A DNA stretch of 64,000 bases from Gemmatimonadota bacterium (GCA_029863245.1 JAOTVV010000004.1:124001-188000), one strand, 5' to 3'. Counted from the first letter of the stretch, positions 8,899 through 17,727 are shown. The notes: generated by a model not told the origin, from the letters alone. Translations and numbers: made by a program.

Positions 8899-10941
8899 AT
8901 GATCGAAAGCCTCCAGGCCAAACCGATTCCCAAGCGCCCCGACCGCGTCCGCTTTGACGGCCGTGTGTTGTTCCTGGCCGACGATCCGGACCTGATTCGT
9001 CGCCAGCTCGACGGCGAGGATCTGTCGTGGCCGGTGCCCGCTCCTCTGCGGGACAACATTTCCACCGACGAGATCACTCCGGCATACATCTGCTACTACT
9101 ATGACGAGAGGCTCGGGGACTTCCCGTATCTCGGTCTTCAGGCTGGCGAGGAGTTCCCCATCACGCGTGGCAGGGTGAAGGAGGGAGGGTTCGTCTGCTC
9201 GGTTAGCGGAAAGCGCCGTGGCAAGGGATCGTCACGTGAGCAGTCTCCCTATGCCGAGATGTGTGCCGGCATTCGACTCGTGATCGCCGAGAACATCGAG
9301 CGGATCTACCGGGAGAACTGTCAGAACCTCGGCATTCTCACGACCACCGATTTCTCGCTCATCGATCGCATCCGTCGCGGCGAAGAGATCCCGCTCGAGA
9401 CGTTCACCAAGGGCGAGGGAGATATCACCCGGGGCATCATCGAGTTCGGCGGACTCTTTCAGTACAACGTGGCCCGGCTGCAAGGAAATGTGACGGTGCC
9501 CCCGGTCGCGACACGACCCCGGCCGTTGACACTCGCCGAGAAGATCATCGCGCGACACTGGGTCACCGACCTCTCTCGGGATGAGGTGGGGGTGCAGGCG
9601 GTCGCTCCCGGCGACGAGGGCTTCGTTCGGACGGACATCCGTTTCAGCCATGAGTACGTGACGCCGATGGCAGCGATCTTCTGGCGGGACTTCGTGGGCG
9701 CGCACGAGCGCATCGCGGATCCCGACTCGGTGTTTCTGTTCCGCGATCATCTCACCTTCCTCGAGCTCGCGATGACTGAGGAGCGCAAGGCACAGGGATT
9801 GCTGGACGTTGCACTCGAGCTCAAGGCGCAGCAGGAGGAATTCGCGGCGCGGCAGGGCGTGACCCTGTACGGAGAACTGCCGCGCATCGGTCCCGGCATG
9901 GCGGTGCAAGGATCCGAGGCCATCTGTCATTCGAAGATTCTGGAGCAACACGCCTTGCCCGGACATCTCATTATCGGGTCTGACTCGCATACGCCACATG
10001 CCGGAGCCATCGGTGCCGTGGCGTTCGGCGTTGGCACCACGGCAATCTTCAACTCCTGGCTCACGAAGGACGTCAGGATCATGGTCCCGCCGTCAGTGCT
10101 CGTGCGGGTCAACGGTCGGAAGCCTGAGAACGTGACGGCCAAGGACTTCATGCTCCAAGTCCTACGGCATCCGTACGTGAGAAACGGCCATGCAATCGGG
10201 AAGATCGTGGAGTATGCCGGACCGGCGGTCGAGGAGCTGTCGATCGACGAGCGGGCGACGATGACGAACATGGCCGCCGAGGTCGGGGCATTCACGGGCG
10301 TAATCCGCCCGGATGAGAAGGCGGTGGAGTTCCTCGTGCAGGAGCGGGGCATGGATGCCGCCGCCGTGCGCCGGAGCCTGAAAGGGCTCTACTCCGATGA
10401 CGGGGCGGAGTTCGAGACTGTCATCGAGATCGACGCTGCCACACTAGAGCCGATGGTGGCTTTGCCGGGTGACCCGGGCAACGGACTCTTCATCAACGAG
10501 CTTGGCGATGTGGTCAAGATCGACATCGCGTACGCCGGATCATGCACGGCGGGCAAGAAGTCGGACATGGACATGTATGCGCGGGTATTCCAGGAGGCGG
10601 TCGAGCGCGGTGCGCAGGTCCACCCCGACGTGAAGTGTTATCTCCAGTGCGGATCGCAGGAAGTGAAACGGTACTGTGACGAGCGCGGCTACCTGGAGCT
10701 GTTTCGACGGGTCGGCGCCGAGTTCATCGAACCGTCGTGCGGCGCATGTATCAATGCCGGACCGGGCGTGTCGTACGATCGGGAGACGGTCACGGTGAGC
10801 GCGATCAACCGCAATTTCCCCGGCCGCTCCGGTCCGGGCCAACTCTATCTCGCGAGTCCCTATACGACGGCGGCGAGTGCCATTGCGGGGTACATCAGGG
10901 CGTGGCAGCCTACGTCGGTTGGTGCGGGCGTTGGCGCCTGA
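8899..10941 (+). CDS. one-chain aconitase/3-isopropylmalate dehydratase family hydro-lyase
   Basis: A 680-residue enzyme with the swivel (LeuD-like) domain first: DNISTDEITPA (about 50-60) and GSSREQSPYAEMCAGI (about 113). The LeuC-like catalytic part follows, with IGSDSHTPHAGAIGAVAFGVGT. The three [4Fe-4S] cysteines are Cys549 in AGSCTAGKK and Cys614/Cys617 in PSCGAC, spaced as in aconitase. The family performs stereospecific dehydration-rehydration of hydroxy tricarboxylates or isopropylmalate. LeuC and LeuD are normally separate chains and AcnA has the swivel last, so this is an inverted fusion. Substrate (citrate, isopropylmalate or homologues) cannot be decided; no leu or TCA gene adjoins. 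It stands between divergent and convergent neighbours. Confidence 0.85.
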   Translation: MIESLQAKPIPKRPDRVRFDGRVLFLADDPDLIRRQLDGEDLSWPVPAPLRDNISTDEITPAYICYYYDERLGDFPYLGLQAGEEFPITRGRVKEGGFVCSVSGKRRGKGSSREQSPYAEMCAGIRLVIAENIERIYRENCQNLGILTTTDFSLIDRIRRGEEIPLETFTKGEGDITRGIIEFGGLFQYNVARLQGNVTVPPVATRPRPLTLAEKIIARHWVTDLSRDEVGVQAVAPGDEGFVRTDIRFSHEYVTPMAAIFWRDFVGAHERIADPDSVFLFRDHLTFLELAMTEERKAQGLLDVALELKAQQEEFAARQGVTLYGELPRIGPGMAVQGSEAICHSKILEQHALPGHLIIGSDSHTPHAGAIGAVAFGVGTTAIFNSWLTKDVRIMVPPSVLVRVNGRKPENVTAKDFMLQVLRHPYVRNGHAIGKIVEYAGPAVEELSIDERATMTNMAAEVGAFTGVIRPDEKAVEFLVQERGMDAAAVRRSLKGLYSDDGAEFETVIEIDAATLEPMVALPGDPGNGLFINELGDVVKIDIAYAGSCTAGKKSDMDMYARVFQEAVERGAQVHPDVKCYLQCGSQEVKRYCDERGYLELFRRVGAEFIEPSCGACINAGPGVSYDRETVTVSAINRNFPGRSGPGQLYLASPYTTAASAIAGYIRAWQPTSVGAGVGA

Positions 10942-10981
10942 TACGACTCGGTACCAGAACCATCCTCCAACTGTTCGTCAG

Positions 10982-12316
10982 CTATCGGCCCTGGTCGGGG
11001 GTGGCCGTCTCGCTTGGGCGGATCGGAGGACGGGCGCTGGGGCGAAGCGCGGCGGGGGGATACACGCCGCGGGCATTCCAGAGCACCCAGTCGGTGAGCC
11101 CGAGGTCTTCGACGGCCTGTATTTGTGCTCGCACCTCCAGTGCTGAATACCGCACACGGTAGATCGTGAACGCCTGGAGGTAGGGTCGAATTCGGGCGGG
11201 GCGCGCCAGGCCACGCGATCGAGCAATCGCGTCCTCCAGGGCGCGTCGCACGACGGTATACGGCTCGGTATTCGGATTGCGAATGCCGAAGAAGCCGCGG
11301 GCGTAGTGACTGGGGTAGACCATCGGGAGAAGCACGTCTGCCGAGGCGGCGAGGTCTTCCCAGACCTGGCCGATGCCGAGATCCCCACGGGCACTGGCGG
11401 TGAGTCCGAAGACATCTAGCGTGAACGGAACGCCCATCTGCGCCACGCGCCGCTGCAGCAACTCGACGTTGCGCCTGATGGCGTCCCGCTTGCTCTCGCC
11501 GGGACGGCGGGCAGGGTACACGGTCCGGTCAAGCCGGTGCGGCGGCTCGTCGGGGAACCGCACGTAGTCGAACTGGATCTCTCGAAATCCCATGAGGACC
11601 GCTTCAGCGGCGATTTCCGCCGCATAGATCCAGACGGAATCGTTGTAGGCGTCCACCCACGGCTCACTCAGTCCATCGTGCCAGAGCCCCCCGGCCGAAT
11701 CATGGATTGCCCACGCCGGCTTTCGTCGTGCGAGCAGGGGGTCGCGAGCGACGACGATACGGGCGATGGCGTGAATGCCACGGGCCTCGAGCTGGGCGAG
11801 CCGAAGGCGAGGGTCGGCGATGCGCAACACGCCGTTCGCGCCAATGTACTCCGCTGTCGGGACGCTCGAGCGGTAGGTGAGGAAGCCGGTGGCGTCTTTG
11901 ACGTCGATGACGAGCGCATTGATCTCGGTGCTGTCCGCGAGAGCCAGGAGATCGTAGAAGCGGCTGGAGCCGAAGATCCATCCGTTGACATAGAGGCCCC
12001 GTACCGCCGCCGGTGGCCGTCCGTGCGGTGGCGGCGGGATGGGAATCGTTGCTGTGACGTTGGACCGAATGGTCTCGGAGTAGTCCGGCGGTCGTGGCGC
12101 GTGATGGGGGTGCCAAGGCTCGCGGCGCTCCGCCGGAGGCTCCGGCATCCGAATGCGCGCGAGCGGCGGACGGACAAGACCGAGCAGATAGTCCGGGGGT
12201 GGTCCGACGAGGTGTGGTGGCTGGAGCCACGTCGAACGCTCGGCTTGCTGGGCGTGCCCCGTGCCACCCATCAGCAAGACCGACCCGATCATCAGGACGA
12301 CGTGAACGCGACACAC
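10982..12316 (-). CDS. secreted putative glycoside hydrolase, DUF4015
   Basis: The long central region matches the DUF4015 putative glycosyl-hydrolase barrel: RGLYVNGWIFGSSRFYDLL, INALVIDVKDATG, LARRKPAWAI, WVDAYN, IQFDYVRFP and DVFGLTAS, i.e. TIM-barrel strands with acidic residues at their ends. The frame is open up to ATG 12376, but that start gives a charged leader and lies inside a terminator hairpin; GTG at 12316 directly precedes a good signal peptide (VLMIGSVLLMGGTGHAQ). A proline-rich linker follows the signal. It is probably exported, acting on a polysaccharide. The start is uncertain. Confidence 0.8.
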   Translation of the reverse strand: MCRVHVVLMIGSVLLMGGTGHAQQAERSTWLQPPHLVGPPPDYLLGLVRPPLARIRMPEPPAERREPWHPHHAPRPPDYSETIRSNVTATIPIPPPPHGRPPAAVRGLYVNGWIFGSSRFYDLLALADSTEINALVIDVKDATGFLTYRSSVPTAEYIGANGVLRIADPRLRLAQLEARGIHAIARIVVARDPLLARRKPAWAIHDSAGGLWHDGLSEPWVDAYNDSVWIYAAEIAAEAVLMGFREIQFDYVRFPDEPPHRLDRTVYPARRPGESKRDAIRRNVELLQRRVAQMGVPFTLDVFGLTASARGDLGIGQVWEDLAASADVLLPMVYPSHYARGFFGIRNPNTEPYTVVRRALEDAIARSRGLARPARIRPYLQAFTIYRVRYSALEVRAQIQAVEDLGLTDWVLWNARGVYPPAALRPSARPPIRPSETATPDQGR

Positions 12317-12374
12317 AACCCGCAAGTCCTGGTCCCAGCCTTTCTCTCCGGATGGTGAGGTGGTGTGAGACACC

Positions 12375-12408
12375 ACGAGACGGCGCGGGGAGCCCCTCGC
12401 CGTCTCGT
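12375..12408 (-). terminator. hairpin after the OmpA gene
   Basis: Two perfectly complementary 11-base arms (12375-12385 and 12398-12408), with a GGGG/CCCC inner extension, lie 34 bases beyond the stop of the leftward OmpA gene. There is no T-run, so termination may be Rho-assisted. Confidence 0.6.
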
Positions 12409-12441
12409 CGCTGCACGAGATCCGGACGGTGTCGATGCCCT

Positions 12442-14019
12442 CTACGGCGTCCCGCCCTCCAGCCGCCGCAACTCGACTCTTCGGTTTTGCGCGCGCCCCG
12501 CGGCAGTCGCGTTGGTCGCGATCGGCTCGTCGGGGCCGTATCCCCGGGAGACCATTCGCGACGGGTCGACACCCTTCTGTGCGAGGTAGATCTCCACCGC
12601 CTGCGCGCGCTCCCGTGACAGCCGGCTATTGAGCGCTCGAGAGCCGGTGATGTCGGTGTGGCCGGCGATCTCCACCCGCACGTCGGAGTGCGCCAGCAGT
12701 GACGCCGCCACCTCGTCGAGAATCACGTACGACTCGCGCGTGAGGGCAGATCGACCGACCTCGAAGTTCACGCCGCGGAGGATGAGCGGCTGGACTTCAC
12801 CCCGCTCGACCACGAACAGGATGGGGCAGCCAATCGAATCGACGCGCTGCCCGGCCCTCGTGTCGGGGCACCGGTCGATGCTGTCGGGAACCCCGTCGCC
12901 ATCGGCGTCGGTGACGATCGCGCAGCCCAGAGCGTCCACCTGCCGGCCGGCCGGCGTGTTTGGGCACCGGTCGATCCCGTCAGGCACGCCGTCGCCGTCA
13001 GCATCCGTGGGACAGCCCGCGGCGTTCACCGCCACGCCTGTCGGTGTACCCGGGCACTGATCCAGGCCGTCCAGCACACCGTCGCCGTCGCCGTCCGAAG
13101 AACAGCCATTGACGTCGACCGTCGCTCCCCGCGGTGTGTCGGGGCATTGGTCGAGGCCGTCGAAGACGCCGTCCTCGTCTGCGTCGGTCGGACATCCGTT
13201 AGCGTCCACCAGGGCGCCCGCCGGCGTGTTGGGGCAGACGTCGACCCCGTCCACGACGGAGTCTCCGTCGGCGTCACTCGGGCAACCAGCAGGATCGACG
13301 ATCGCGCCGGCTGGTGTGCCGGGGCAGCTGTCCAACCCGTCGAAGACGAGGTCACCGTCGCCATCGAGCGGACAGCCGGCGCCGTCCACCAGCGCGCCAT
13401 AGGGCGTCCCGGGACACTCGTCGGTTGTGTTGGGGACGCCGTCGCGGTCGGAATCGCGCGGCGAGCCGCCGAAGGCGAACACCGAGAGACCCATTGCCGC
13501 ACCGAGGTTGAGAGCGCTCTCGTTGGGGGCGACCAGCTTCGAGGATGGCAGGTAGTCGAGTCGCCCTTCCACCCGCAACGCGGCCCGACCACCCAGCGAG
13601 GCGACGTTACCGAGAATGAGATGACCCCCGTCATCCCCAGTCTCCATGGCACCGCGATACTCGGAGTGGGTGTAGCCCGCACCGAGATAGAACTTGCCGA
13701 ACCCGATCTTCGGGGCGTAGAAGTACAGCGTACCGCCTAGGCGAGTCAGGTCGACATTACGGCCCGTGGTCTGTTGCTCGGCCTGGGTGAAGTCGCCGCG
13801 TGCCTCCACTGAGAAGTAGTGCGTGAGGAAAAGACCCAGCCGGCCACCGGCTCCGAACTCGGAGGACAGACCGACCGTCTGGTCGTCGTACTTGGTGTAC
13901 GTCCCCAGTAGGCCGAGTTCCAGCTGGCCGGGGCTCACGATCTGACCGAGGACGGATCCCGGGGTCAGGAGGAGGGAGCAGGCGGTTATCGCACCGCAGA
14001 GCGCTCTTCGGGGTCTCAT
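12442..14019 (-). CDS. OmpA-family outer-membrane protein with TSP3 repeats
   Basis: Order of parts: signal peptide (ALCGAITACSLLLTPGSVLGQ), an N-terminal eight-strand-type beta-barrel (about 25-185), seven thrombospondin type-3 calcium-binding repeats, and a C-terminal OmpA domain (NFEVGRSALTRES, then EIAGHTDITGSRALNSRLSRERAQAV) that binds peptidoglycan. It links the outer membrane to the wall, with a calcium-stiffened spacer between barrel and wall domain. ATG at 14019 is chosen because the signal peptide begins there; an upstream ATG at 14055 adds twelve non-signal residues. The gene is divergent from the selenoprotein gene at 14149. Confidence 0.92.
   Translation of the reverse strand: MRPRRALCGAITACSLLLTPGSVLGQIVSPGQLELGLLGTYTKYDDQTVGLSSEFGAGGRLGLFLTHYFSVEARGDFTQAEQQTTGRNVDLTRLGGTLYFYAPKIGFGKFYLGAGYTHSEYRGAMETGDDGGHLILGNVASLGGRAALRVEGRLDYLPSSKLVAPNESALNLGAAMGLSVFAFGGSPRDSDRDGVPNTTDECPGTPYGALVDGAGCPLDGDGDLVFDGLDSCPGTPAGAIVDPAGCPSDADGDSVVDGVDVCPNTPAGALVDANGCPTDADEDGVFDGLDQCPDTPRGATVDVNGCSSDGDGDGVLDGLDQCPGTPTGVAVNAAGCPTDADGDGVPDGIDRCPNTPAGRQVDALGCAIVTDADGDGVPDSIDRCPDTRAGQRVDSIGCPILFVVERGEVQPLILRGVNFEVGRSALTRESYVILDEVAASLLAHSDVRVEIAGHTDITGSRALNSRLSRERAQAVEIYLAQKGVDPSRMVSRGYGPDEPIATNATAAGRAQNRRVELRRLEGGTP
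12820..13455 (-). repeat. seven TSP3 repeats inside the OmpA gene
   Basis: Seven units of about 30 codons, each of the form DxDGDGVxDxxDxCPxTPxGxxVDxxGCP, follow each other without gaps. One unit has DADEDG and one ends GCSS instead of GCPx. The aspartates bind calcium in the family, and each unit carries two cysteines that may pair. Confidence 0.85.
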
Positions 14020-14148
14020 GGCACAGAATCTAAGATATTGGGGCGGGCGGAGCACGTCGGTGTCCTACCGCACACGTTGGCGGGTGCTCGTGGGCGGTCG
14101 TTAGCTTTCGACCTCGGTGTTACCACCTTCCAGCCCAGGAGGGCGTGC

Positions 14149-14382
14149 GTGCAGGTTTCGATTCAGTATTGTGGCGTCTGAGGGTACGAGCCCAGGGCCG
14201 CCAGTTTGGCGGCCGAGATCGAGCGTGATTACCCGAAGGCCAACGTGAAGCTCATCGAGTCGTCGGGTGGGGTGTTCGAGGTGCAGCTGGACAGCGACCT
14301 GGTGTTTTCGAAGAAGAGCCTCGGCCGCCATGCCGCACCCGGCGAGGTGATGCAACTGATACACGCGCGCCTCGGATCCTGA
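14149..14382 (+). CDS. selW: SelW-type (Rdx family) selenoprotein with in-frame TGA
   Basis: The frame 14149-14382 encodes 77 residues if TGA at 14179-14181 is read as selenocysteine (U). The N-terminus then reads QVSIQYCGVUGYEPRAASL, matching the redox motif of selenoprotein W (Cys-x-x-Sec) and the GYxP that follows it. The rest also matches the Rdx thioredoxin-like fold: AAEIERDYP, then GVFEVQLDSDLVFSKK and EVMQLIHARLG. GTG at 14149 is preceded by a perfect AGGAGG at 14137-14142, six bases away. A SECIS-like hairpin follows the TGA. The gene ends 4 bases before the helicase gene, so they are probably cotranscribed. It was likely missed by ordinary calling. Sequencing error from a Cys codon is the main alternative. 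SelA/B/C/D genes are not in the window. Confidence 0.85.
14196..14214 (+). promoter_or_regulatory. bacterial SECIS-like hairpin downstream of the Sec TGA
   Basis: A perfect 7-bp stem (GGCCGCC at 14196-14202 with GGCGGCC at 14208-14214) closes a 5-base loop AGTTT. The loop begins 21 bases after the TGA and has a G in its first two positions. Known bacterial SECIS elements have a small apical loop with such a G, roughly 16-37 bases after the UGA. SelB binding is inferred. Confidence 0.75.
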
Positions 14383-14386
14383 CAGG

Positions 14387-16972
14387 GTGCCGGATCCGCC
14401 GACGCACCGCGTGGGCGGTCGCCCCCGTTCCCGAATCCGCGACCATTACCTCCCGCCCGATCGGGAGGCGTTCCGCCGTGCCGAGCCGCCAACCGGGCGG
14501 GTCATCGTCATCGCTCCCACTCGGGCCGCCTGCGAGACGATCGAGCTCGCGTGCAGGCTGCACCTTGAGACCGTGCTCGAGCGCGAGCACGGGGAAGAGA
14601 TTCGGCACCTCGCAGCCGGCCGAGCCGGGTTCGGGATCGTGGCGGGGACCGGAACCGGCAAGACGCTCTCGATTCGACCGATCGCGGAGGAGACCGTGGG
14701 CGTACCTCTCCGTATAGGAGTGGTGAATCGCGAACGCGAAGCGACACCCGAGACCCCCACGTGGAACGTCGTGATCGTGACGACCGGCATTGCCCGCCGC
14801 TGGTTCCAGGACGAGCTGATTCTCCCCGAGGACACGCTGGTCATGGACGAGATCCACCAGACGTCGGCGGAACTGGAGCTGTGCCTCGCTCTGGGCAAAC
14901 GGGTCGGCTGTCGATTCATCTGGCTGTCGGCGACCGTCGATCCATCGTTCTACGCCACCTACTTGAATTCGGCGGAGGTGCTCGAGACGAGCGCCTTCGA
15001 GCCGTCCCTCTCGGCGAAAGTGACGACGCACCACGTGCGGCCGCTGGAATTCCTCGACGAGCGCTTCGTCCGAGGGGTGGTCACAGAACAGCGTGGCGTT
15101 GCCGTCTTCCTCCCCACACGGGCGGAGGTCGAAGCGGTCGCACGGGAACTAGGCGGATCGTGGGGACGACTCCACGCCGCGTTCTATCATGGCGGCGAGC
15201 CGATTCGGGTGATCAAGCCGTTTCTGGACGGCACGGCCCAGAAGCCATTCGTGTTGGCCATGACGCAGGCCGGACAGTCGGCGCTCAACATCCACGGGCT
15301 CGACACGGTGGTGATCTACGACGCGTGCTACGCCAACCTGGTGCACCGCGGACGCAACGTGCTCGCACGCCAGTATCTGGGTCCGAACGAGATTTTGCAG
15401 ATGGCAGGTCGGGTCCATGGCCGCGTGGCCGATGGCCGAGTGCACATCCTCACGGATCGGGAGATCGATTTCTTCGCCCTCGAGCCGATCCCTCCCAGCT
15501 TCCAGTTGGCTGGTGACAGCGAGCGAGTGGCGCTGACGGCGGCGGCGCTTGGTGTGGACCTCACCGACCTCGATCTCCCCGTGCCACTCGATCGGCGAGC
15601 CTATGCGGCTGCGGTCCAGCGGCTCGACAGCCGCGGGATCGTCGACCACGGCAGACTCACCGACTATGGGCGCGACGTGGAGGCCATGCCGGTGGATCGC
15701 GCATGGGGTGAACTGTTGGTGCACGCCGATCCCGACATGGTCCCCTATGTGGCCGTGGCGGCGAGCGTCGATTCCCTCCACCGCATGACGCGCGACAACC
15801 CGGATCTGACCGGGGTGATCGCGTACGGAAGCGACCACCTGACGGCCTACAACTTGTACGCCGAGGCCGTCAACCAGTATGGAATCCTCGGCGAAGTGTA
15901 TGGCCTGCCGCGACATCTCTTTGCCGAAGGTATCGACGAGTGGGCCGCGGATCGCGGGGTGTTGGTGAAGGCGATCGAAGATGTGGCGCTCGGCATGGCG
16001 TCGGTGTACCGCACGCTCGAGATCCCCCTTCCGCGCGATCTCCCAACGGCAAACCGAGGTGTCGTGAAGCGGTTCCAAGATCTCATGGCGAAGATCATGC
16101 CGTTCGATCTCGTGATCGACGGCGAGACGGTCGACGGTGAGCGCGTTCGATTGTCGGACTCCTCACACTGTGACCGCCAGGGCGCCATTGCCGGATCGGC
16201 ACGGTACTTCGCCGATCGCTTCGGCGTGCCGCGCGGCGTCATCGAGGGTACGAACATCCCCTTCGATCTGATCAAGCGTTACTCGGCACGTACAGAGCCG
16301 CGTGTGGAGCTTCGGGAATTCCGGCGGGGAGAAGGTTTGGCCGTGGTCCGGGGCACGGAGTACTTCGGCTTTGTGCTCACGAGTGCGCGCGAGCCGCTGG
16401 TTGGCGCGTTCCCCACGGATCTCGCCGAGCGCTCGCGGCTGGCGCTGGCCGCGGCGATTCTCCAGGGGAAAACCAAGCACCCGAATCGCAAGAGTGTCGC
16501 GCGGGCTGGCGGGCACCTCTCCGAGTACTGGAGACGCTCGGGCGGACGCCTCCGAGAGGCCGAGCCGCAGAGCGTCCTGGAAGTGATCCACGCGCAGCTC
16601 CGAGACGTGAGCAGCTACGACGAGTTCCTGGAGACTCCCCTTGTGCTCGACGTCGACGAACTCGTGCCCGCCGAGCAGCGCTCGGCGCTCGACGAACTGC
16701 CGGGATCGGCTCGGGTGTTCGGCGACCGGGTTCCGATCGAGTATACCGTCGAGGGTGGCAGGGCGGTCGCATGGCTCAAGCTGCGTGAGAAGCAGGCGCA
16801 GCGGCTCCGTGCAAGGGATCTACCGGACATCGCGCCGGAACTCCGGTTCAGCGTCGTGCGCGGACGGCGAGAGATCGCACGGGCCGCAACGCTCGAGGAG
16901 CTTCGAGAATCGCTCAAGCGCCTCCAGGCCAAACGGCAGAAACCACCGTATCGGCGGCGGCGACGACGGTAA
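14387..16972 (+). CDS. DEAH/RHA-type superfamily 2 helicase
   Basis: An 861-residue protein with Walker A GTGTGKT (Lys92), the DExH box DEIH (Asp154), SAT (Ser181) and motif VI QMAGRVHGR (Gln338 onward), followed by a winged-helix/ratchet-like middle and a C-terminal region resembling that of HrpA-type RNA helicases, ending in a very basic tail. It likely unwinds structured RNA or DNA using ATP. A segment APTRAACETIELA, similar to motif Ia, lies before Walker A (about residues 42-55), unlike the usual order. It starts 4 bases after the selenoprotein stop. Substrate unknown. Confidence 0.88.
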   Translation: MPDPPTHRVGGRPRSRIRDHYLPPDREAFRRAEPPTGRVIVIAPTRAACETIELACRLHLETVLEREHGEEIRHLAAGRAGFGIVAGTGTGKTLSIRPIAEETVGVPLRIGVVNREREATPETPTWNVVIVTTGIARRWFQDELILPEDTLVMDEIHQTSAELELCLALGKRVGCRFIWLSATVDPSFYATYLNSAEVLETSAFEPSLSAKVTTHHVRPLEFLDERFVRGVVTEQRGVAVFLPTRAEVEAVARELGGSWGRLHAAFYHGGEPIRVIKPFLDGTAQKPFVLAMTQAGQSALNIHGLDTVVIYDACYANLVHRGRNVLARQYLGPNEILQMAGRVHGRVADGRVHILTDREIDFFALEPIPPSFQLAGDSERVALTAAALGVDLTDLDLPVPLDRRAYAAAVQRLDSRGIVDHGRLTDYGRDVEAMPVDRAWGELLVHADPDMVPYVAVAASVDSLHRMTRDNPDLTGVIAYGSDHLTAYNLYAEAVNQYGILGEVYGLPRHLFAEGIDEWAADRGVLVKAIEDVALGMASVYRTLEIPLPRDLPTANRGVVKRFQDLMAKIMPFDLVIDGETVDGERVRLSDSSHCDRQGAIAGSARYFADRFGVPRGVIEGTNIPFDLIKRYSARTEPRVELREFRRGEGLAVVRGTEYFGFVLTSAREPLVGAFPTDLAERSRLALAAAILQGKTKHPNRKSVARAGGHLSEYWRRSGGRLREAEPQSVLEVIHAQLRDVSSYDEFLETPLVLDVDELVPAEQRSALDELPGSARVFGDRVPIEYTVEGGRAVAWLKLREKQAQRLRARDLPDIAPELRFSVVRGRREIARAATLEELRESLKRLQAKRQKPPYRRRRRR

Positions 16973-16975
16973 GCC

Positions 16976-17557
16976 CTACGCGGTGAGCGACAGGACTCCG
17001 AGCCAAGCAGTAGTGTAGGCACCCTCGAGCTCCGGGACCGCGGCACCTGCCAGTAGCAGATACCCCACGCCAGCCACCACGCTGCCAAGAAACCAGCCGA
17101 GTTCCGCCTCACCAATACGGAGTGCTGCTCCGTGGGACTCGAACATGGAGCTGACGGCGGCACCGAGAGCCTCGCTGAACTCTGTTAGACTGCTACTGAC
17201 CAGCTGCTCAGGAAGAGACGTGCCCGAACCGAAGAGAGATGTCCATGCCCGGAGAGTCCCATCTCCTGACTCGCTGACCAACAACGCCCAGGATCGCTCG
17301 ACGGCCTGGGTCGGTGTGGCCGAGTCGAACACGGCGATCCAGCCTTCACGCCGTTCGGCCGCCAGGCGCTCGGCCACGGCGACCCAGAGGCGGCCCTTTG
17401 TCTTGAAGTGATAGTGAATGAGACCCTTGGCGCACCCACTTGCCGCGGCGACGTCTCCGACGGTCACTTTCGAGGCCCCCCGCTCACGAAGCAGCGCGAG
17501 CGCCGCATCGACGATCGTGGCCTGAGATTTCTCGCTATTCGTGCGTGGTTTTCGCAT
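16976..17557 (-). CDS. TetR-family regulator
   Basis: A 193-residue regulator with the TetR helix-turn-helix: TIVDAALALLRERGASKVTV, then AASGCAKGLIHYHFKTK. The C-terminal ligand domain ends in a hydrophobic stretch (FLGSVVAGVGYLLLAGA). It converges on the helicase gene with a 3-base gap. Two similar operator-like sites lie in the 170-base region shared with the divergent PAS-Fis gene, so it may control itself and that gene. Confidence 0.88.
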   Translation of the reverse strand: MRKPRTNSEKSQATIVDAALALLRERGASKVTVGDVAAASGCAKGLIHYHFKTKGRLWVAVAERLAAERREGWIAVFDSATPTQAVERSWALLVSESGDGTLRAWTSLFGSGTSLPEQLVSSSLTEFSEALGAAVSSMFESHGAALRIGEAELGWFLGSVVAGVGYLLLAGAAVPELEGAYTTAWLGVLSLTA

Positions 17558-17571
17558 CTCCCCTCAACAGG

Positions 17572-17644
17572 TTGGCCAATCAGTCAATATTGCGTGCTCG
17601 TAGCCACGTCCGCCAGCCCCGGAAGAAACTGGCCGTTCGGTCAA
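17572..17644. promoter_or_regulatory. two related operator-like sites between TetR and PAS-Fis genes
   Basis: Sites at 17572-17587 and 17629-17644 share the pattern TGGCC-R-W-TC-R-GTCAA, each a partial inverted repeat (TTGAC...GGCCAA on the other strand), with starts 57 bases apart. They sit between the divergent genes starting at 17557 and 17728 and are good candidates for TetR binding. Confidence 0.5.
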
Positions 17645-17727
17645 CACGGAACATCCTCTGGCGGTAATCGTTAACCAGATAGGTGTGAAACTCCGGTCTC
17701 GCACGGGCGTAGGAGACAGAAGAGCCT

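Noticed and set aside
14179-14181. TGA as the true stop of a short peptide or pseudogene
   Set aside because: The frame continues as a family match after the TGA, has a strong ribosome site and a SECIS-like hairpin; a dead gene would not be expected to keep all three. A sequencing error is still possible.
14101-14364. 87-codon minus frame covering the selenoprotein region
   Set aside because: The + strand frame matches the Rdx family on both sides of the TGA, while the minus frame shows no family resemblance.
15149-16078. 309-codon minus frame opposite the helicase
   Set aside because: Histidine- and arginine-rich shadow of a helicase with all motifs on the + strand.
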